Below are positions 27,608-36,774 of a DNA stretch of 64,000 bases, piece after piece. The notes beneath the pieces were generated by a model. The model ran no database searches. It saw nothing but the letters and a program-made list of their open reading frames with translations, and was not told the origin of the DNA. Both the position numbers and the translations under genes were made by a program. The DNA comes from Bacteroidota bacterium (GTDB lineage: Bacteria; Bacteroidota; Bacteroidia; Chitinophagales; Chitinophagaceae): positions 62,001-126,000 of the forward strand of contig VGGV01000003.1 in assembly GCA_016868455.1 (NCBI GenBank), read 5' to 3'. Within the stretch, counting starts at the first letter, position 1. Each line of letters starts with the position of its first letter.

Positions 27608-29942
27608 TTATTGCCTGATCAGTTTAAAGGCAAATTTGGTACCATCCACTGTAACCTCCAGGTAATAAATTCCTGTGCTCAGGCCATATGGACGCATATC
27701 CCAGTTAATTGCCTGTATGTCTTTGCCAAATTGTTTTTGGGCTACCAGTTTACCAGTCAAATCAAGCAGCCTTAACTGAGTACTGCTGACCGGCGCTCTA
27801 AAAAGTTTCAAATCAATAACTTGGTTGAACGGATTACCCAGTATATAAACCTTTTGCGAAATACCCTGCATCTTAACCAGCACAACATTACTGAGGTCTT
27901 CCCTCCCCTTAAGGTCAACTGACCGCAGACGGTAATAATTCCGTTCTGCTTTTATTGCTTTATCCGGGTAGGAGTAATAACGTAAATCGTTACTTATGCC
28001 TGCTGCAGGAATCGAGGCTATCCTGCTGTAATCAACTCCGTTCTCCGACTTTTCAAGTTCAAAATGGCTGCTGTTAAACTCTGAAGCTGTTGTCCATTTA
28101 AGCAATATCTCGGATGTACGTTGCAGGCCTGTAAATTCCACCAGTTCAACCGGTACCGGAGTGAGCAATGTTGCGGTAAAAATACCTCTTCCGTGGGTAG
28201 CAGCCCCCACCACATTGTCAGAAGTGCGCAGCACCAACTGATCAATACGTACGTTGGCAAGACCGGTATTATTGGCAATCCAAACAGTGGATCCGCCATT
28301 GAGTGTTAAAGTGGTCCAAACGCCTATTTCTGTGGCAAGCATCACTCCACCAATTGCCTGCCCTCTTGCAGAATAACCATTCGGGATAAATTTGGCCCAG
28401 CGAATTGGCATATCGGGCAAATTGCCCTCTACTGATGTCCAGCTGGTGCCTCCGTTTGTACTTTCCCAAACACTGGTTACCCCATAATTAGATACTGTGA
28501 GAATCAGGTGATTGGAATTTCCGGACTCAATATCAATATTGGAGATGTACGCCCCTGCCGGTAGAGCAGGACCTGCAAAAGCAGTTGCTGAAGGCTGGTT
28601 TCCGGGAGGGCCAGAAGTGGGTCCGTTTGCACGGATGACCCTCAGCAGGATGGGTGTAACTGCAGCTCCGGAATTGTTTTCTGAATCTGAACAACCTAAC
28701 CAGATTACCGTTTCGTCTGCGGGGTCTACAGTTACGCAACTTACCTGCCTGTTGGCTCCCATTTCAGTTGAAACATTTACTGTCCCGAAAGATGCAGAAC
28801 CTGATTCAACATTAAATATTCTTCCATAAAGTCCATCATTATCTCCATAGTAAAGTACATTCAGGGTATTTGCGTAATCGGCTGTTCCGATAAAACGGCC
28901 GTTGCCGCTTCCGCCGGTACTAAGATATACCCCGCTGTTTCCATAAATATTATAAAAACCTCCGGGGTTGGCAGTAATCCAAACTGTGCCATTGGTTTGA
29001 TCAATAAAGCTTAAATCCCCATCGCCTCCGGTAACTGTTGATACAGTATTTATTCCGGCCGAGCCAAATAAATGTGAACCATTATCCTGGGTACCCCCAG
29101 CATGGTATTGCTACCGGTTGTGGGATGCAGGGCCATACCATAATATTGTGTTACGTTATAACCTCCATTTTTACTTGAAAATGATGTACCCCCGTTAGTA
29201 CTGTAATAAATACCGCCGTCAGTGCTTATGATAAGCTCCGTACTGCTTAGGTATTGGATATCGTGGAGATCAGCATGAATAACCGGAGCCGTGGTACAGG
29301 TTGCCGCGGTTGTCCACCGGGTGGCCTGGGTCCAGGATGTACCGCCATTGCCACTTCTCCAGATACCGGCGCCCTGTATAGCGTCTATATTTCCCCAGCC
29401 CTCACCGGTACCAAAAAATATTTCCTGGTTATTCGTAGGGTTCTGTTTGATGCAGGTGATGACCAGATTTGCAAAAAAATCATTTACAACAGTCCAGGTT
29501 GGATTTGCGGATTTGAAGTTTGTTGTTTTCCACAAACCGCCTCCTACCCCTCCGGCATACACCGTATTGCCTGTGCCATCTGCCGCATCCACTAAAAGCC
29601 CCTCGTTCTTCCCCCTATATTATTCGGGCCCCTTTCAGACCAACTGAATGCACTAACCTGCTCGCCTCTTCCAGCCTGATTAGTCATCAATAATTCAACA
29701 TCCCTTAAGCGCTCAACAGGAACTGTACCGAGAGCCGGGTCAACCATTTTTTTGAACTCATATTTCAACAACCTTAATGGGGCATCTGTTTCTTCCAACT
29801 CATTTTCAGATTGGTGGTATTTGCTCAGAGGGTTTTCGGGAAAATTACTTCTGTGTAAGTCGTTTATTGAAAATAAGCTTATAGCCAATAAAATCATGAC
29901 TAATCATCCCGCCGCCGGAACAAATTTGCTGACCCGTTTCAT
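27608..29942 (-). pseudogene. Secreted BNR/sortilin-like repeat protein with C-terminal T9SS domain, disrupted
   Basis: Three consecutive frames on the minus strand form one protein of about 775 residues. The first (29897-29592) ends after NNIGGRTRG; dropping one base from the TTTT run near 29593-29597 has shifted it, and the next frame resumes DAADGTGNTVYAGG. The second ends after NTMLG at a run of five G (29095-29099); with a sixth G it would read GGTQDNGSHLFGSAG and continue to 27608. The N-terminus may start at ATG 29942 (MKRVSKFVPAAG), where a TGA in place of a Trp-like codon interrupts the signal peptide. BNR-type motifs (GGTSWTQ, NGGTSFSS, NGGTSWTSV) and a C-terminal LSTGIYYLEV segment place it with secreted beta-propeller proteins. 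Confidence 0.78.
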
Positions 29943-29992
29943 AGACATTTTGATTTTATGTGTTTGCAATTTACAGATTGGATTTTAGGTGT

Positions 29993-30229
29993 TTATGGGT
30001 AGTTTCCTAAGAAAAAGCACTTATCAACAGTCTTTGAGTGGATGTTGGAAAAATACCTGAATACCGTGTCATAACAAGAGTAATAATAGCCTCCATTAAC
30101 TGCAGGGGATTCCCAGGCCCGATTCATTTTTTTTACGTCGCAAATAAAATCCTTGCTTTCGGGATCAACATAGTCAGCTGCTGAAATCAAAGTACTCTTA
30201 TACCGGTAAAATGATTCTGATTTCCCGGA
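29993..30229 (-). other. Short open frame without a start codon, possible gene remnant
   Basis: About 78 codons open from a TAA at about 30230 to a stop at 29993, rich in Tyr, Asp and Cys (for example AADYVDPESKDF and NGGYYYSCYD). The composition looks protein-like, but no ATG is available and only a TTG at 30190. I do not recognise it. The rest of the gap 29943-30417 shows no other gene. Confidence 0.3.
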
Positions 30230-30417
30230 AGTTTAAGCCCGGCTTACTGCTGATTGGTGTGCTGAGAGTTTTATTATCAAAAGAAATTCTGAAGAATAGC
30301 AGCTATAAAACATGGAAGTAATGAAAGGTGATCTATTTCAAAAATCCCGTAACCTGATGCTGTAAAAGCATATAAATACCATTTCCTATCTTCGCCTTCC
30401 CTAATAGTTCTTGTCCA

Positions 30418-31377
30418 ATGATCAGCAGAAGAAATATCCGGGTGAAAGTGATGCAGACACTGTATACGGTAAGCAGCCTGGAAAATGGCGCAGGCGGGGC
30501 CGCCCTTTCATCAAACGAATCCCGTAAAATACTGGAACAGCATTTTGATCAAACCCGTTCTCTCCTTGTTTATCTGATCTGGTTTCTTACTGAAGTAACC
30601 CGCTACGCCGAAACTGATGCCCATCACCGGGCATCCAAGCACCTGCCCACTGCAGAAGACCTCCATGTCAACACCAAAATAGCCGGCAATGAAGTACTGT
30701 GGAAATTGCTGAACGATCCTGCCCTGAAAGAGCAGTTTGCAACTGAAAATCCCGAACAGGTTTACCGCCGGTCAAAGGATGAAAGCAACGAACTTATCCG
30801 TAAAATTTATCACCAGCTGACAGCAACACCCGAATACAGCGCTTATATCAGCAACCCGGCAAGAGACAAGGCGGAAGAAAAAAGCATCCTTGAATTTATT
30901 TTTAATGACCTGCTGCTGGCCAACGAGATTTTTGTGGCCCATGTGGAAGAAAATTTCTCCAACTGGGACGATGACGGTGAGATGTTGGTTCAGTTAATGG
31001 CCGCCTGCCTGCAAAAACCCGGCAGTTATGATTTCAAAAAAATGCTGAGCCCCGATAAAAAAGAATTTGCCTTTACCCTGCTGCAAACCGTGCAGGATAA
31101 AAATGAGTACCTGCAATCCCTTATTATTCCCAAACTGAAAAACTGGGATCCCGAACGCATTGCCCTGCTGGATATGATTATTATGAAGATGGGAGTGGCG
31201 GAATTTTTGTACTTCGAAACCATTCCCCCCAAAGTCACCATTAACGAATACATTGACCTGGCCAAAGAATACAGCACTGCCCAAAGCGGCCAGTTTGTAA
31301 ACGGCATACTCGACAACATTCATAAAGAACTGGTACAGTCCGGTAAAATGAAAAAAACAGAGTATAAAAAAAGCTGA
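30418..31377 (+). CDS. nusB: Transcription antitermination protein NusB
   Basis: A 319-residue protein; the C-terminal half (about 170-305) has the NusB fold with LLQTVQDKNEYL and the conserved LDMIIMKMGVAEFL and VTINEYIDLAKEYS segments. The N-terminal extension of about 160 residues is normal for Bacteroidetes NusB. With NusE it binds boxA RNA during rRNA transcription. First gene of the nusB-DUF1573-yajC-coaE cluster. Confidence 0.9.
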   Translation: MISRRNIRVKVMQTLYTVSSLENGAGGAALSSNESRKILEQHFDQTRSLLVYLIWFLTEVTRYAETDAHHRASKHLPTAEDLHVNTKIAGNEVLWKLLNDPALKEQFATENPEQVYRRSKDESNELIRKIYHQLTATPEYSAYISNPARDKAEEKSILEFIFNDLLLANEIFVAHVEENFSNWDDDGEMLVQLMAACLQKPGSYDFKKMLSPDKKEFAFTLLQTVQDKNEYLQSLIIPKLKNWDPERIALLDMIIMKMGVAEFLYFETIPPKVTINEYIDLAKEYSTAQSGQFVNGILDNIHKELVQSGKMKKTEYKKS

Positions 31378-31491
31378 CCGGTCTTTTCAAATTACAGGGC
31401 GGAAGGCAGAAAATAAAAAAACACACATCCAGGTCAAAATCATCCTGCATAAATTGGTTTTAAAAGGCCTTGCCGGCCTGTCAACTTACCT

Positions 31492-31499
31492 TACCTTTG
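31492..31499 (+). promoter_or_regulatory. Candidate promoter of the DUF1573 lipoprotein gene
   Basis: TACCTTTG is an exact -7 box with TTG (31470-31472) 19 bases upstream. It lies inside the extended ORF that starts at 31470, so translation must start at the ATG at 31518. Confidence 0.55.
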
Positions 31500-31517
31500 C
31501 AATTCTCAAAATTCGGT

Positions 31518-31976
31518 ATGAAAAAAGTCTTCCTTTCCGGTATTGTTGCCGCTGTCCTGGTTTCCTGCGCAAACAACAATAATGATGCAGATAAAAAAAG
31601 CAGCGGCCCGCCGCTCACGGATGAACAAAAACAGCAGGCTGTGCAGGATTCGGCCAATTTCACTTCTGTTCAATGGCTCGACTCCACCACCAGGAATCTG
31701 GGCAAACTGGTAAAAGACCAGTCTATTGAAGTTACATTCCGTTTTAAAAATACCGGGAGCAAAAACCTGGTTATAGAAAATGTATCGGCGCCCTGCGGAT
31801 GCACCATACCTGAAAAACCTGAAAAGCCTTTTGCCCCGGGCGAAGAAGGTGTTATTAAAGCCAAGTTTAACGGCAGCGGGCAGGGAACTATTTCCAAACA
31901 AATACATGTAAAGGCCAATACCACACCGGCAACAGACCATACCCTTACCTTTACCGGTGAAATTCAGGAGCAATAA
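31518..31976 (+). CDS. DUF1573 domain lipoprotein
   Basis: A 152-residue protein with a lipoprotein signal (VAAVLVSC; Cys at residue 17), a charged Asn/Asp/Lys linker, and a DUF1573 domain of about 100 residues with the conserved VSAPCGCTIPE motif and GEEGVIKAKFN. DUF1573 has an Ig/immunoglobulin-like fold similar to ASPM-SPD-2-Hydin. Its function is unknown. It lies between nusB and yajC, a common order in Bacteroidetes. Confidence 0.88.
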   Translation: MKKVFLSGIVAAVLVSCANNNNDADKKSSGPPLTDEQKQQAVQDSANFTSVQWLDSTTRNLGKLVKDQSIEVTFRFKNTGSKNLVIENVSAPCGCTIPEKPEKPFAPGEEGVIKAKFNGSGQGTISKQIHVKANTTPATDHTLTFTGEIQEQ

Positions 31977-32000
31977 ACCAATCAAATCAAACAACACACA

Positions 32001-32411
32001 ATGAAATTACGTTCAGCACCAGTTATAACCGGCATTGCATTTCTGTTAATATCACTGACTGCCTGCGTTCCTCCCGGGGCCGACCAGGGCAAAGGCGGCT
32101 CAGGACAGGGCGGCGGTATGGGCGGATTCCAGTTTATTTTTCTCGGTTTAATGATTTTGGTATTCTGGCTCTTCTTCATCCGGCCCCAGGCCAAAAGGGC
32201 CAAGAACCAGAAAAAATTTATTGAAGACCTGCAGCGGGGCGATAAAATTGTAACGATCGCCGGCATCCACGGCACCATCAATAAAATAAATGAGGACGGC
32301 ACTTTGAATATTGAAATAAGCCCCGGCAGCTATATTAAAATTGAAAAAAGCGCCATCAGCATGGACTGGACGGCAGCGCTGAATAAACCAGCCGCTGCAG
32401 CTAAAAAATAA
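32001..32411 (+). CDS. yajC: Preprotein translocase subunit YajC
   Basis: A 136-residue protein. A short N-terminal region rich in Gly (about 30-40) precedes one membrane helix (QFIFLGLMILVFWLFF), then the FIRPQAKRAKNQKKFIEDLQ motif and the beta-rich YajC domain (GDKIVTIAGIHGTINKI). It associates with SecDF in the inner membrane. It is longer than usual because of an apparent N-terminal signal and linker (ACVPPGADQGKGGSGQ); the Cys may be lipidated. Confidence 0.9.
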   Translation: MKLRSAPVITGIAFLLISLTACVPPGADQGKGGSGQGGGMGGFQFIFLGLMILVFWLFFIRPQAKRAKNQKKFIEDLQRGDKIVTIAGIHGTINKINEDGTLNIEISPGSYIKIEKSAISMDWTAALNKPAAAAKK

Positions 32412-32474
32412 CCGGTAACATTCCAAACAGTAAATTACAGGCCTAAACCTGATGCTCATTTATTAGTGATCTGG

Positions 32475-32491
32475 CCCCGAAAACTTTCGGG
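32475..32491 (+). repeat. Short perfect palindrome upstream of coaE
   Basis: CCCGAAA / TTTCGGG with a 2-base loop, between yajC and coaE. No U-run, so probably a dispersed repeat rather than a terminator. Confidence 0.35.
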
Positions 32492-32516
32492 ATTGTTGTT
32501 TTGAATGTAAATTACT

Positions 32517-33101
32517 ATGCTACGGATTGGTCTTACAGGCGGCATTGGCAGCGGCAAAAGCATTGTGGCCAAAATATTTGAAACATTTGGCATCCCTGTT
32601 TATTATGCCGATGATGCAGCAAAAAAACTGATGAACACCGATGCGGGGCTGAAGGCCTCCATTATGGAGCATTTCGGGGAAGCAGCGTATGAAAATGGTG
32701 AACTCAACAGGAAATACCTGGCTTCGGTTGTATTCAGCAATAAGGAAAAACTGGAACTGCTGAACTCCCTCACCCACCCGGTTACCATCCGGGATGCCGG
32801 AGAATGGATGCAAAAGCAAAACGCTCCTTATATTATCAAAGAAGCGGCGTTGCTGTTTGAAAGCGGCGCTGAAGCACATCTTGACAAAGTGATTGGTGTG
32901 TATGCCCCGCAGGAATTACGGGTGAAAAGGGTGATGAAAAGAGACGGGATTTCTGCCGAAGAAGTTATGAAACGCATCAGCCGCCAGATGGACGAAGAGA
33001 AAAAGATGAAAAAGTGTGCCCATGTAATCATCAACAATGAACAGGAACTGGTAATACCCCAGGTACTTAATCTGCACCGGTTGTTCACAGCAGGTCAATA
33101 A
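32517..33101 (+). CDS. coaE: Dephospho-CoA kinase
   Basis: A 194-residue P-loop kinase: GGIGSGKS at residues 8-15, the substrate-binding DDAAKKL and the lid region RQMDEEKKMK. It phosphorylates dephospho-CoA at the 3' hydroxyl to make CoA. The start (MLRIGLTGGIG) is typical for the family. Fourth gene of the nusB cluster. Confidence 0.94.
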   Translation: MLRIGLTGGIGSGKSIVAKIFETFGIPVYYADDAAKKLMNTDAGLKASIMEHFGEAAYENGELNRKYLASVVFSNKEKLELLNSLTHPVTIRDAGEWMQKQNAPYIIKEAALLFESGAEAHLDKVIGVYAPQELRVKRVMKRDGISAEEVMKRISRQMDEEKKMKKCAHVIINNEQELVIPQVLNLHRLFTAGQ

Positions 33102-33151
33102 TTATTTCCGGCCTCCCCGGATAAGATTACATTTACAGTAAACCAACCATC

Positions 33152-33579
33152 ATGAAATCAATTTTCTTTTCCCTGCTGGCATTCATTATTATGATTGCCT
33201 GTAAAAACAAGAATGATAAGCCTGCCGCTACCGGCGACAGTACGGTCATAACACAGAAGGAAGATGAAAAGCCGCCTGCTGCAAAATCAGTGACGGGAAA
33301 GTGGAAACCCGTTGAGGTAAATATCAAGGATATGTCAGAAGAAGAAAAAAAAGAAATGATTGCCAATATCCTCATTGAATTTACAGATGACGGCAAATTC
33401 ATTGGCTTTAATAAGGAAAATAAACAGGAGGGGCCCTATACCTGAATGAAAAAGAAAGCCTGCTGACAGTTCACAACACTTCCCGTGACGACAAGCCTGA
33501 AAAGTTTACCATCAGCTGGGAAGGCGATCTGCTGCTGATGACCAATGAAGAAGGAACGGTGAAACTGAAAAAAGAATAA
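33152..33579 (+). pseudogene. Small lipoprotein (lipocalin-like), frameshifted
   Basis: Reads from a lipoprotein signal (MIACKNKN) through a Lys/Glu/Pro-rich linker and GKWKPVEVNIKDMSE to EGPYT, then a TGA at 33443-33445. If one C is added to ATACCTG the frame continues LNEKESLLTVHNTSRDDKPE to a TAA at 33577-33579, giving about 142 residues. The GKWKPVE start and strand pattern resemble the lipocalin-like domain found in many Bacteroidetes lipoproteins. The lesion is at a homopolymer and may be a base-call error. Confidence 0.7.
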
Positions 33580-33647
33580 CGGGCCGGTTATATCGCTATG
33601 CATCATTCATTTTAAAAGTGAAATTCAGCCGGAACCGCGGAAAATTT

Positions 33648-35306
33648 CTATTTTTCCTGCAATACAACAAATTCCTGCTCCAGGCTGAGTGAGGCACTAT
33701 ACAATTGCTGTATAAAGTCACCGCCCCATTTTGCATAGTAATAAGAAAGGTTCTCCCTGCGCTCCTGCAGGCCCCCGCCGGGGAATAACTGTTCTTTTAT
33801 GGCATGTATCTGCCGCTGCTGGTCGGCAAATTTTCTTTTTTCGGCACGCAGCATTTTCTTTTCCAGTTCCTTCAAACGGAAAACGGTTTTTAATTTCAGG
33901 GCATCCACATGCTTCTCAAGAGTGCTGTCAACTGCAACTGCCTGTTTTTTGAATGATTCATAAAGTTGCTCCACTTCAGTGAGCGGGCCACCTGCCTGCC
34001 GGTCAGGCAGGTTCAGCTTTGTTTCATTTTTACTTTCCCTTTGCACCAGTTTATTCATCAGCTCCTGTTCCGGCAAAAAGAAATCTTCAGCCGTAAACCC
34101 AAGCCGGGCAATCTTCTCTTGCCATTTCTTTTCAAGAATCAAAAAAGAATTGCGCAGCACCAGAACAGGGAACGGGATCTTGTTATGATCAAACAGTTCC
34201 TTCAGTTGCAGCCAGTAGGCGGTTTCACCTGCCCCGCCGATGAATGCGATGTTAGGCAAAATGCTTTCCTGGTAAAGTCCGCGGAGTATTACATTCGGGC
34301 TGAATCTTTCAGGAAATTCCTTAAGTTCATCAAAAATCTCCTTTTCACTAAAAGTGAGTGGTGACCCGATAGCTATCGGGTTGTGAATAGTGAGTTGATT
34401 CTTTAATCTTACAATCCGTTCTCTCAAGTCATCTTTCAGATAAAACAAATTGATCTCTCTTGCATTCACCTGCGCCTTGTAGCCTGCCCTCTGCAGCCTT
34501 TCAGCAGTTTTTTCTACAATACCTGATGCAGTTTGATTCAACAGATCATCCCTGAAAACATCCATCATCTGTTTTTTCAGCGCCGCATTGTCCGGTAGCA
34601 GCACCACCAATCCGTATTCAGCAAACAGATGATTGACGAAGCGGAATGTGGCATCCTGAACTGTTGTGCCTTCTGTATAAAATTTTCTGAGCAATGAAAT
34701 GATCTCATCTCCCTGTGGCAGCACAGTTAACTGCCCTTCCATCCTGTCAATCAGTTTCAGCAGGGCCTTGTCAATTTTCATCCGGCCAACAGTGCCGGTC
34801 TGTTTGGTTTCCCAAACCAGCTTTTCGCCGCCGAGGTAAATATGGTTCAGCTCTTCAAGATCGGCATCTTCAGTGCCCAGGTAAAATACAGGAACGAAAT
34901 CTTGTTTGGAAAAAGATGTCTTTAAATGTTCAGCCAGTTTGATGGCATGAACGATTTTATAAATAAAATACAACGGCCCGGTAAAGATATTATTCTGATG
35001 AGCGGCGGTAATGGTGAAGGTATCAGGTGAAAGCAGGGATTCAATGTTATTTTTCACTGCACCAGTTGTTTCAACAGCTTCGTACTGCTTCTTTAGTTCA
35101 TTCACCAGTGTCTTCCTGCCTGCCTGTCCGGTAGTCAGATCTGTCTTAAATTGTTTTCTTGCCTCAATCGCTTTTTGAATGCCCTGTAATGTCGGAGGAT
35201 AAGCAATGAAAGGTTTCAGCGCTGCGGCCTGGTCAATATAATCCAGTGCAATTTTGGAAAATGCATGGGTTTGGCGATAAGGGAGCCGGGTAGTAATACA
35301 ATTCAT
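33648..35306 (-). CDS. bshC: Bacillithiol biosynthesis cysteine-adding enzyme BshC, with repeat-derived inserts
   Basis: A 552-residue BshC, which joins cysteine to glucosaminyl-malate in the last bacillithiol step. Conserved segments are the early QQAALKP-like region, FTITAAHQNNIFTGPLYFIYK, PVFYLGTEDADLEELNHI and the late IAFIGGAGETAYWLQLKELF. Typical members are about 530 residues. Extra length comes from three stretches encoded by palindromes: TTGQAG (about 35114-35137), NPIAIGS (34364-34381) and LPDRQAGG (33990-34012). The frame stays open across all of them, so the enzyme may still function if the inserts lie in loops. Confidence 0.9.
   Translation of the reverse strand: MNCITTRLPYRQTHAFSKIALDYIDQAAALKPFIAYPPTLQGIQKAIEARKQFKTDLTTGQAGRKTLVNELKKQYEAVETTGAVKNNIESLLSPDTFTITAAHQNNIFTGPLYFIYKIVHAIKLAEHLKTSFSKQDFVPVFYLGTEDADLEELNHIYLGGEKLVWETKQTGTVGRMKIDKALLKLIDRMEGQLTVLPQGDEIISLLRKFYTEGTTVQDATFRFVNHLFAEYGLVVLLPDNAALKKQMMDVFRDDLLNQTASGIVEKTAERLQRAGYKAQVNAREINLFYLKDDLRERIVRLKNQLTIHNPIAIGSPLTFSEKEIFDELKEFPERFSPNVILRGLYQESILPNIAFIGGAGETAYWLQLKELFDHNKIPFPVLVLRNSFLILEKKWQEKIARLGFTAEDFFLPEQELMNKLVQRESKNETKLNLPDRQAGGPLTEVEQLYESFKKQAVAVDSTLEKHVDALKLKTVFRLKELEKKMLRAEKRKFADQQRQIHAIKEQLFPGGGLQERRENLSYYYAKWGGDFIQQLYSASLSLEQEFVVLQEK
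33990..34012 (-). repeat. Palindromic repeat inside bshC (CTGCCTG...CAGGCAG family)
   Basis: Arms ACCTGCCTG and CAGGCAGGT with a 5-base loop; encodes LPDRQAGG in BshC. Copies of the same family are at 35411-35432, 56090-56105 and 60952-60975. Confidence 0.8.
34364..34381 (-). repeat. Perfect 18-bp palindrome inside bshC
   Basis: ACCCGATAGCTATCGGGT, a perfect palindrome, encoding NPIAIGS within the BshC frame between LTIH and PLTFSEKEI. A self-complementary sequence of this kind within a codon run is unlikely by chance. Confidence 0.8.
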
Positions 35307-35410
35307 ACTGAGTGTAAATGTAATAAGTGATTCTTTTGTTTTCTCACACCTGCCCTACTGCATTAACAAAATATTTTGGGGTCAGGCGGGGATTACACAG
35401 ATGTGCACAG

Positions 35411-35432
35411 ACCTGCCTACCGGCAGGCAGGT
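35411..35432. repeat. Palindromic repeat between bshC and the FAD dehydrogenase gene
   Basis: ACCTGCCTaCCGGCAGGCAGGT, the same family as the element inside bshC. It sits directly at the end of the FAD dehydrogenase gene (stop at 35433). Confidence 0.75.
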
Positions 35433-36701
35433 TTAAGAAAATCTTTCGACGGTAAATGGCTTTATATCCATGCTTGCAGATTTGCCATTCACAATTTCAT
35501 CCACCAGTTTACCTGTTCCCGCACCTAAACTCAGCCCCAGCATCGAATGCCCGGTAGCCACTGTTACGTTGTGATATTTTTTTATTCTTCCGATGTAGGG
35601 TAATCCATCCGCCGAACAGGGTCGGTAACCATACCATATTTTTTCTTTGGGCGGCAGCGGCACATCAAAGTCGGGATAAAAACGTTTTACTGCATCCAGT
35701 ATCCCCTGTACCCGGTTCATCCGGGGCGGGGTTTTGTGCGAAGTGATTTCCATCGTTCCGCCAAAACGGATCTTGTTTCCATTCATCGGTGTGATGGCAG
35801 CCCGTCCTTCCAGCAGCACAGCAGGGTAATTCACTTTGTACGGAGAATCTTCCAGTGTTACCGAATACCCCCTTCCGGGCATCATCGGGATTCTTGTGCC
35901 CAGCAGCTTGGCCGTCTCCCTGCCCCAGGAACCGGTGGCAATCACTATTTCATCGCTCTCAAATTCATTCTTCATACCAGTGACACTATTTACTGTAAAT
36001 ACTTTATTTACTTTCTTACTTTCTTTCTCAAAACCCACCACTTCTTCGTTCGGAATAAATTTCACTCCCTGTTTTTTCAGGTATGCAATCAGTTGCTGCA
36101 TCAGTTTATTCGGCCAGCAATGTGCATCGCAGTTAAACAGGATAGCGCCGAGTCCGTTTATCCTTGTCTGCGGTTCGAGTGATTGGAGTTCTTCCCTGTT
36201 CAGCAGTTTGGTATCGCTTAACCCCAGTTCATGTGCTTTCTCCACCGTATGTTTTGCATGTTCGCTGCCTGCTTCTGTCTGATAAATTTCCAGCAAGCCT
36301 TTTTGTTCGTAAGCAAAATCAAAATCAGGAAGCCGCAGCCAATCTTCATATTCTTTTTTGCTGATCAGGGCAATATCCCGTAGCGGGACAGCCGCAGACT
36401 CCAAATGGTTTTTTGTAGCGCTGCGGATGAATTTCAGTCCCCAGCTCATCAGGTTCCAGTCGAGCCGGGGCTGCACATAAAAAGGGCTTTTTGAATTCCA
36501 CATCCATTTCAATCCCTGCTTGACAATACCCGGTGTGGCCAACGGAATAAAATGGCTGGGGCAGATATAGCCGCAATTGCCGTAAGAACAGTTGTCGCTG
36601 AAATCGCCTTTATCCAGCACTATCACCTCCCAACCCGATTTTTTCAGATAAAATGCCGAGCTTAACCCGATGATGCCCCCGCCGATGATGGTTACTTTCA
36701 T
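35433..36701 (-). CDS. FAD-dependent D-amino acid dehydrogenase, likely cis-4-hydroxy-D-proline dehydrogenase
   Basis: A 422-residue DadA-type flavoprotein with the FAD-binding GGGIIG at residues 7-12 and C-terminal YRPCSADGLPYIGR and GHSMLGLSLGAGTG. It oxidises a D-amino acid at the membrane surface. The neighbouring 4-hydroxyproline epimerase, DHDPS-family protein and semialdehyde dehydrogenase suggest that the substrate is cis-4-hydroxy-D-proline, giving 1-pyrroline-4-hydroxy-2-carboxylate. It is also close to D-proline/D-alanine dehydrogenases, so the substrate is inferred from context. Confidence 0.85.
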   Translation of the reverse strand: MKVTIIGGGIIGLSSAFYLKKSGWEVIVLDKGDFSDNCSYGNCGYICPSHFIPLATPGIVKQGLKWMWNSKSPFYVQPRLDWNLMSWGLKFIRSATKNHLESAAVPLRDIALISKKEYEDWLRLPDFDFAYEQKGLLEIYQTEAGSEHAKHTVEKAHELGLSDTKLLNREELQSLEPQTRINGLGAILFNCDAHCWPNKLMQQLIAYLKKQGVKFIPNEEVVGFEKESKKVNKVFTVNSVTGMKNEFESDEIVIATGSWGRETAKLLGTRIPMMPGRGYSVTLEDSPYKVNYPAVLLEGRAAITPMNGNKIRFGGTMEITSHKTPPRMNRVQGILDAVKRFYPDFDVPLPPKEKIWYGYRPCSADGLPYIGRIKKYHNVTVATGHSMLGLSLGAGTGKLVDEIVNGKSASMDIKPFTVERFS

Positions 36702-36774
36702 GGTTGTGAATTGTCAATAGGAACTTTGGAAGATGAACAGCCCTATTGACCATTGACTATTCACCATTCACAAA

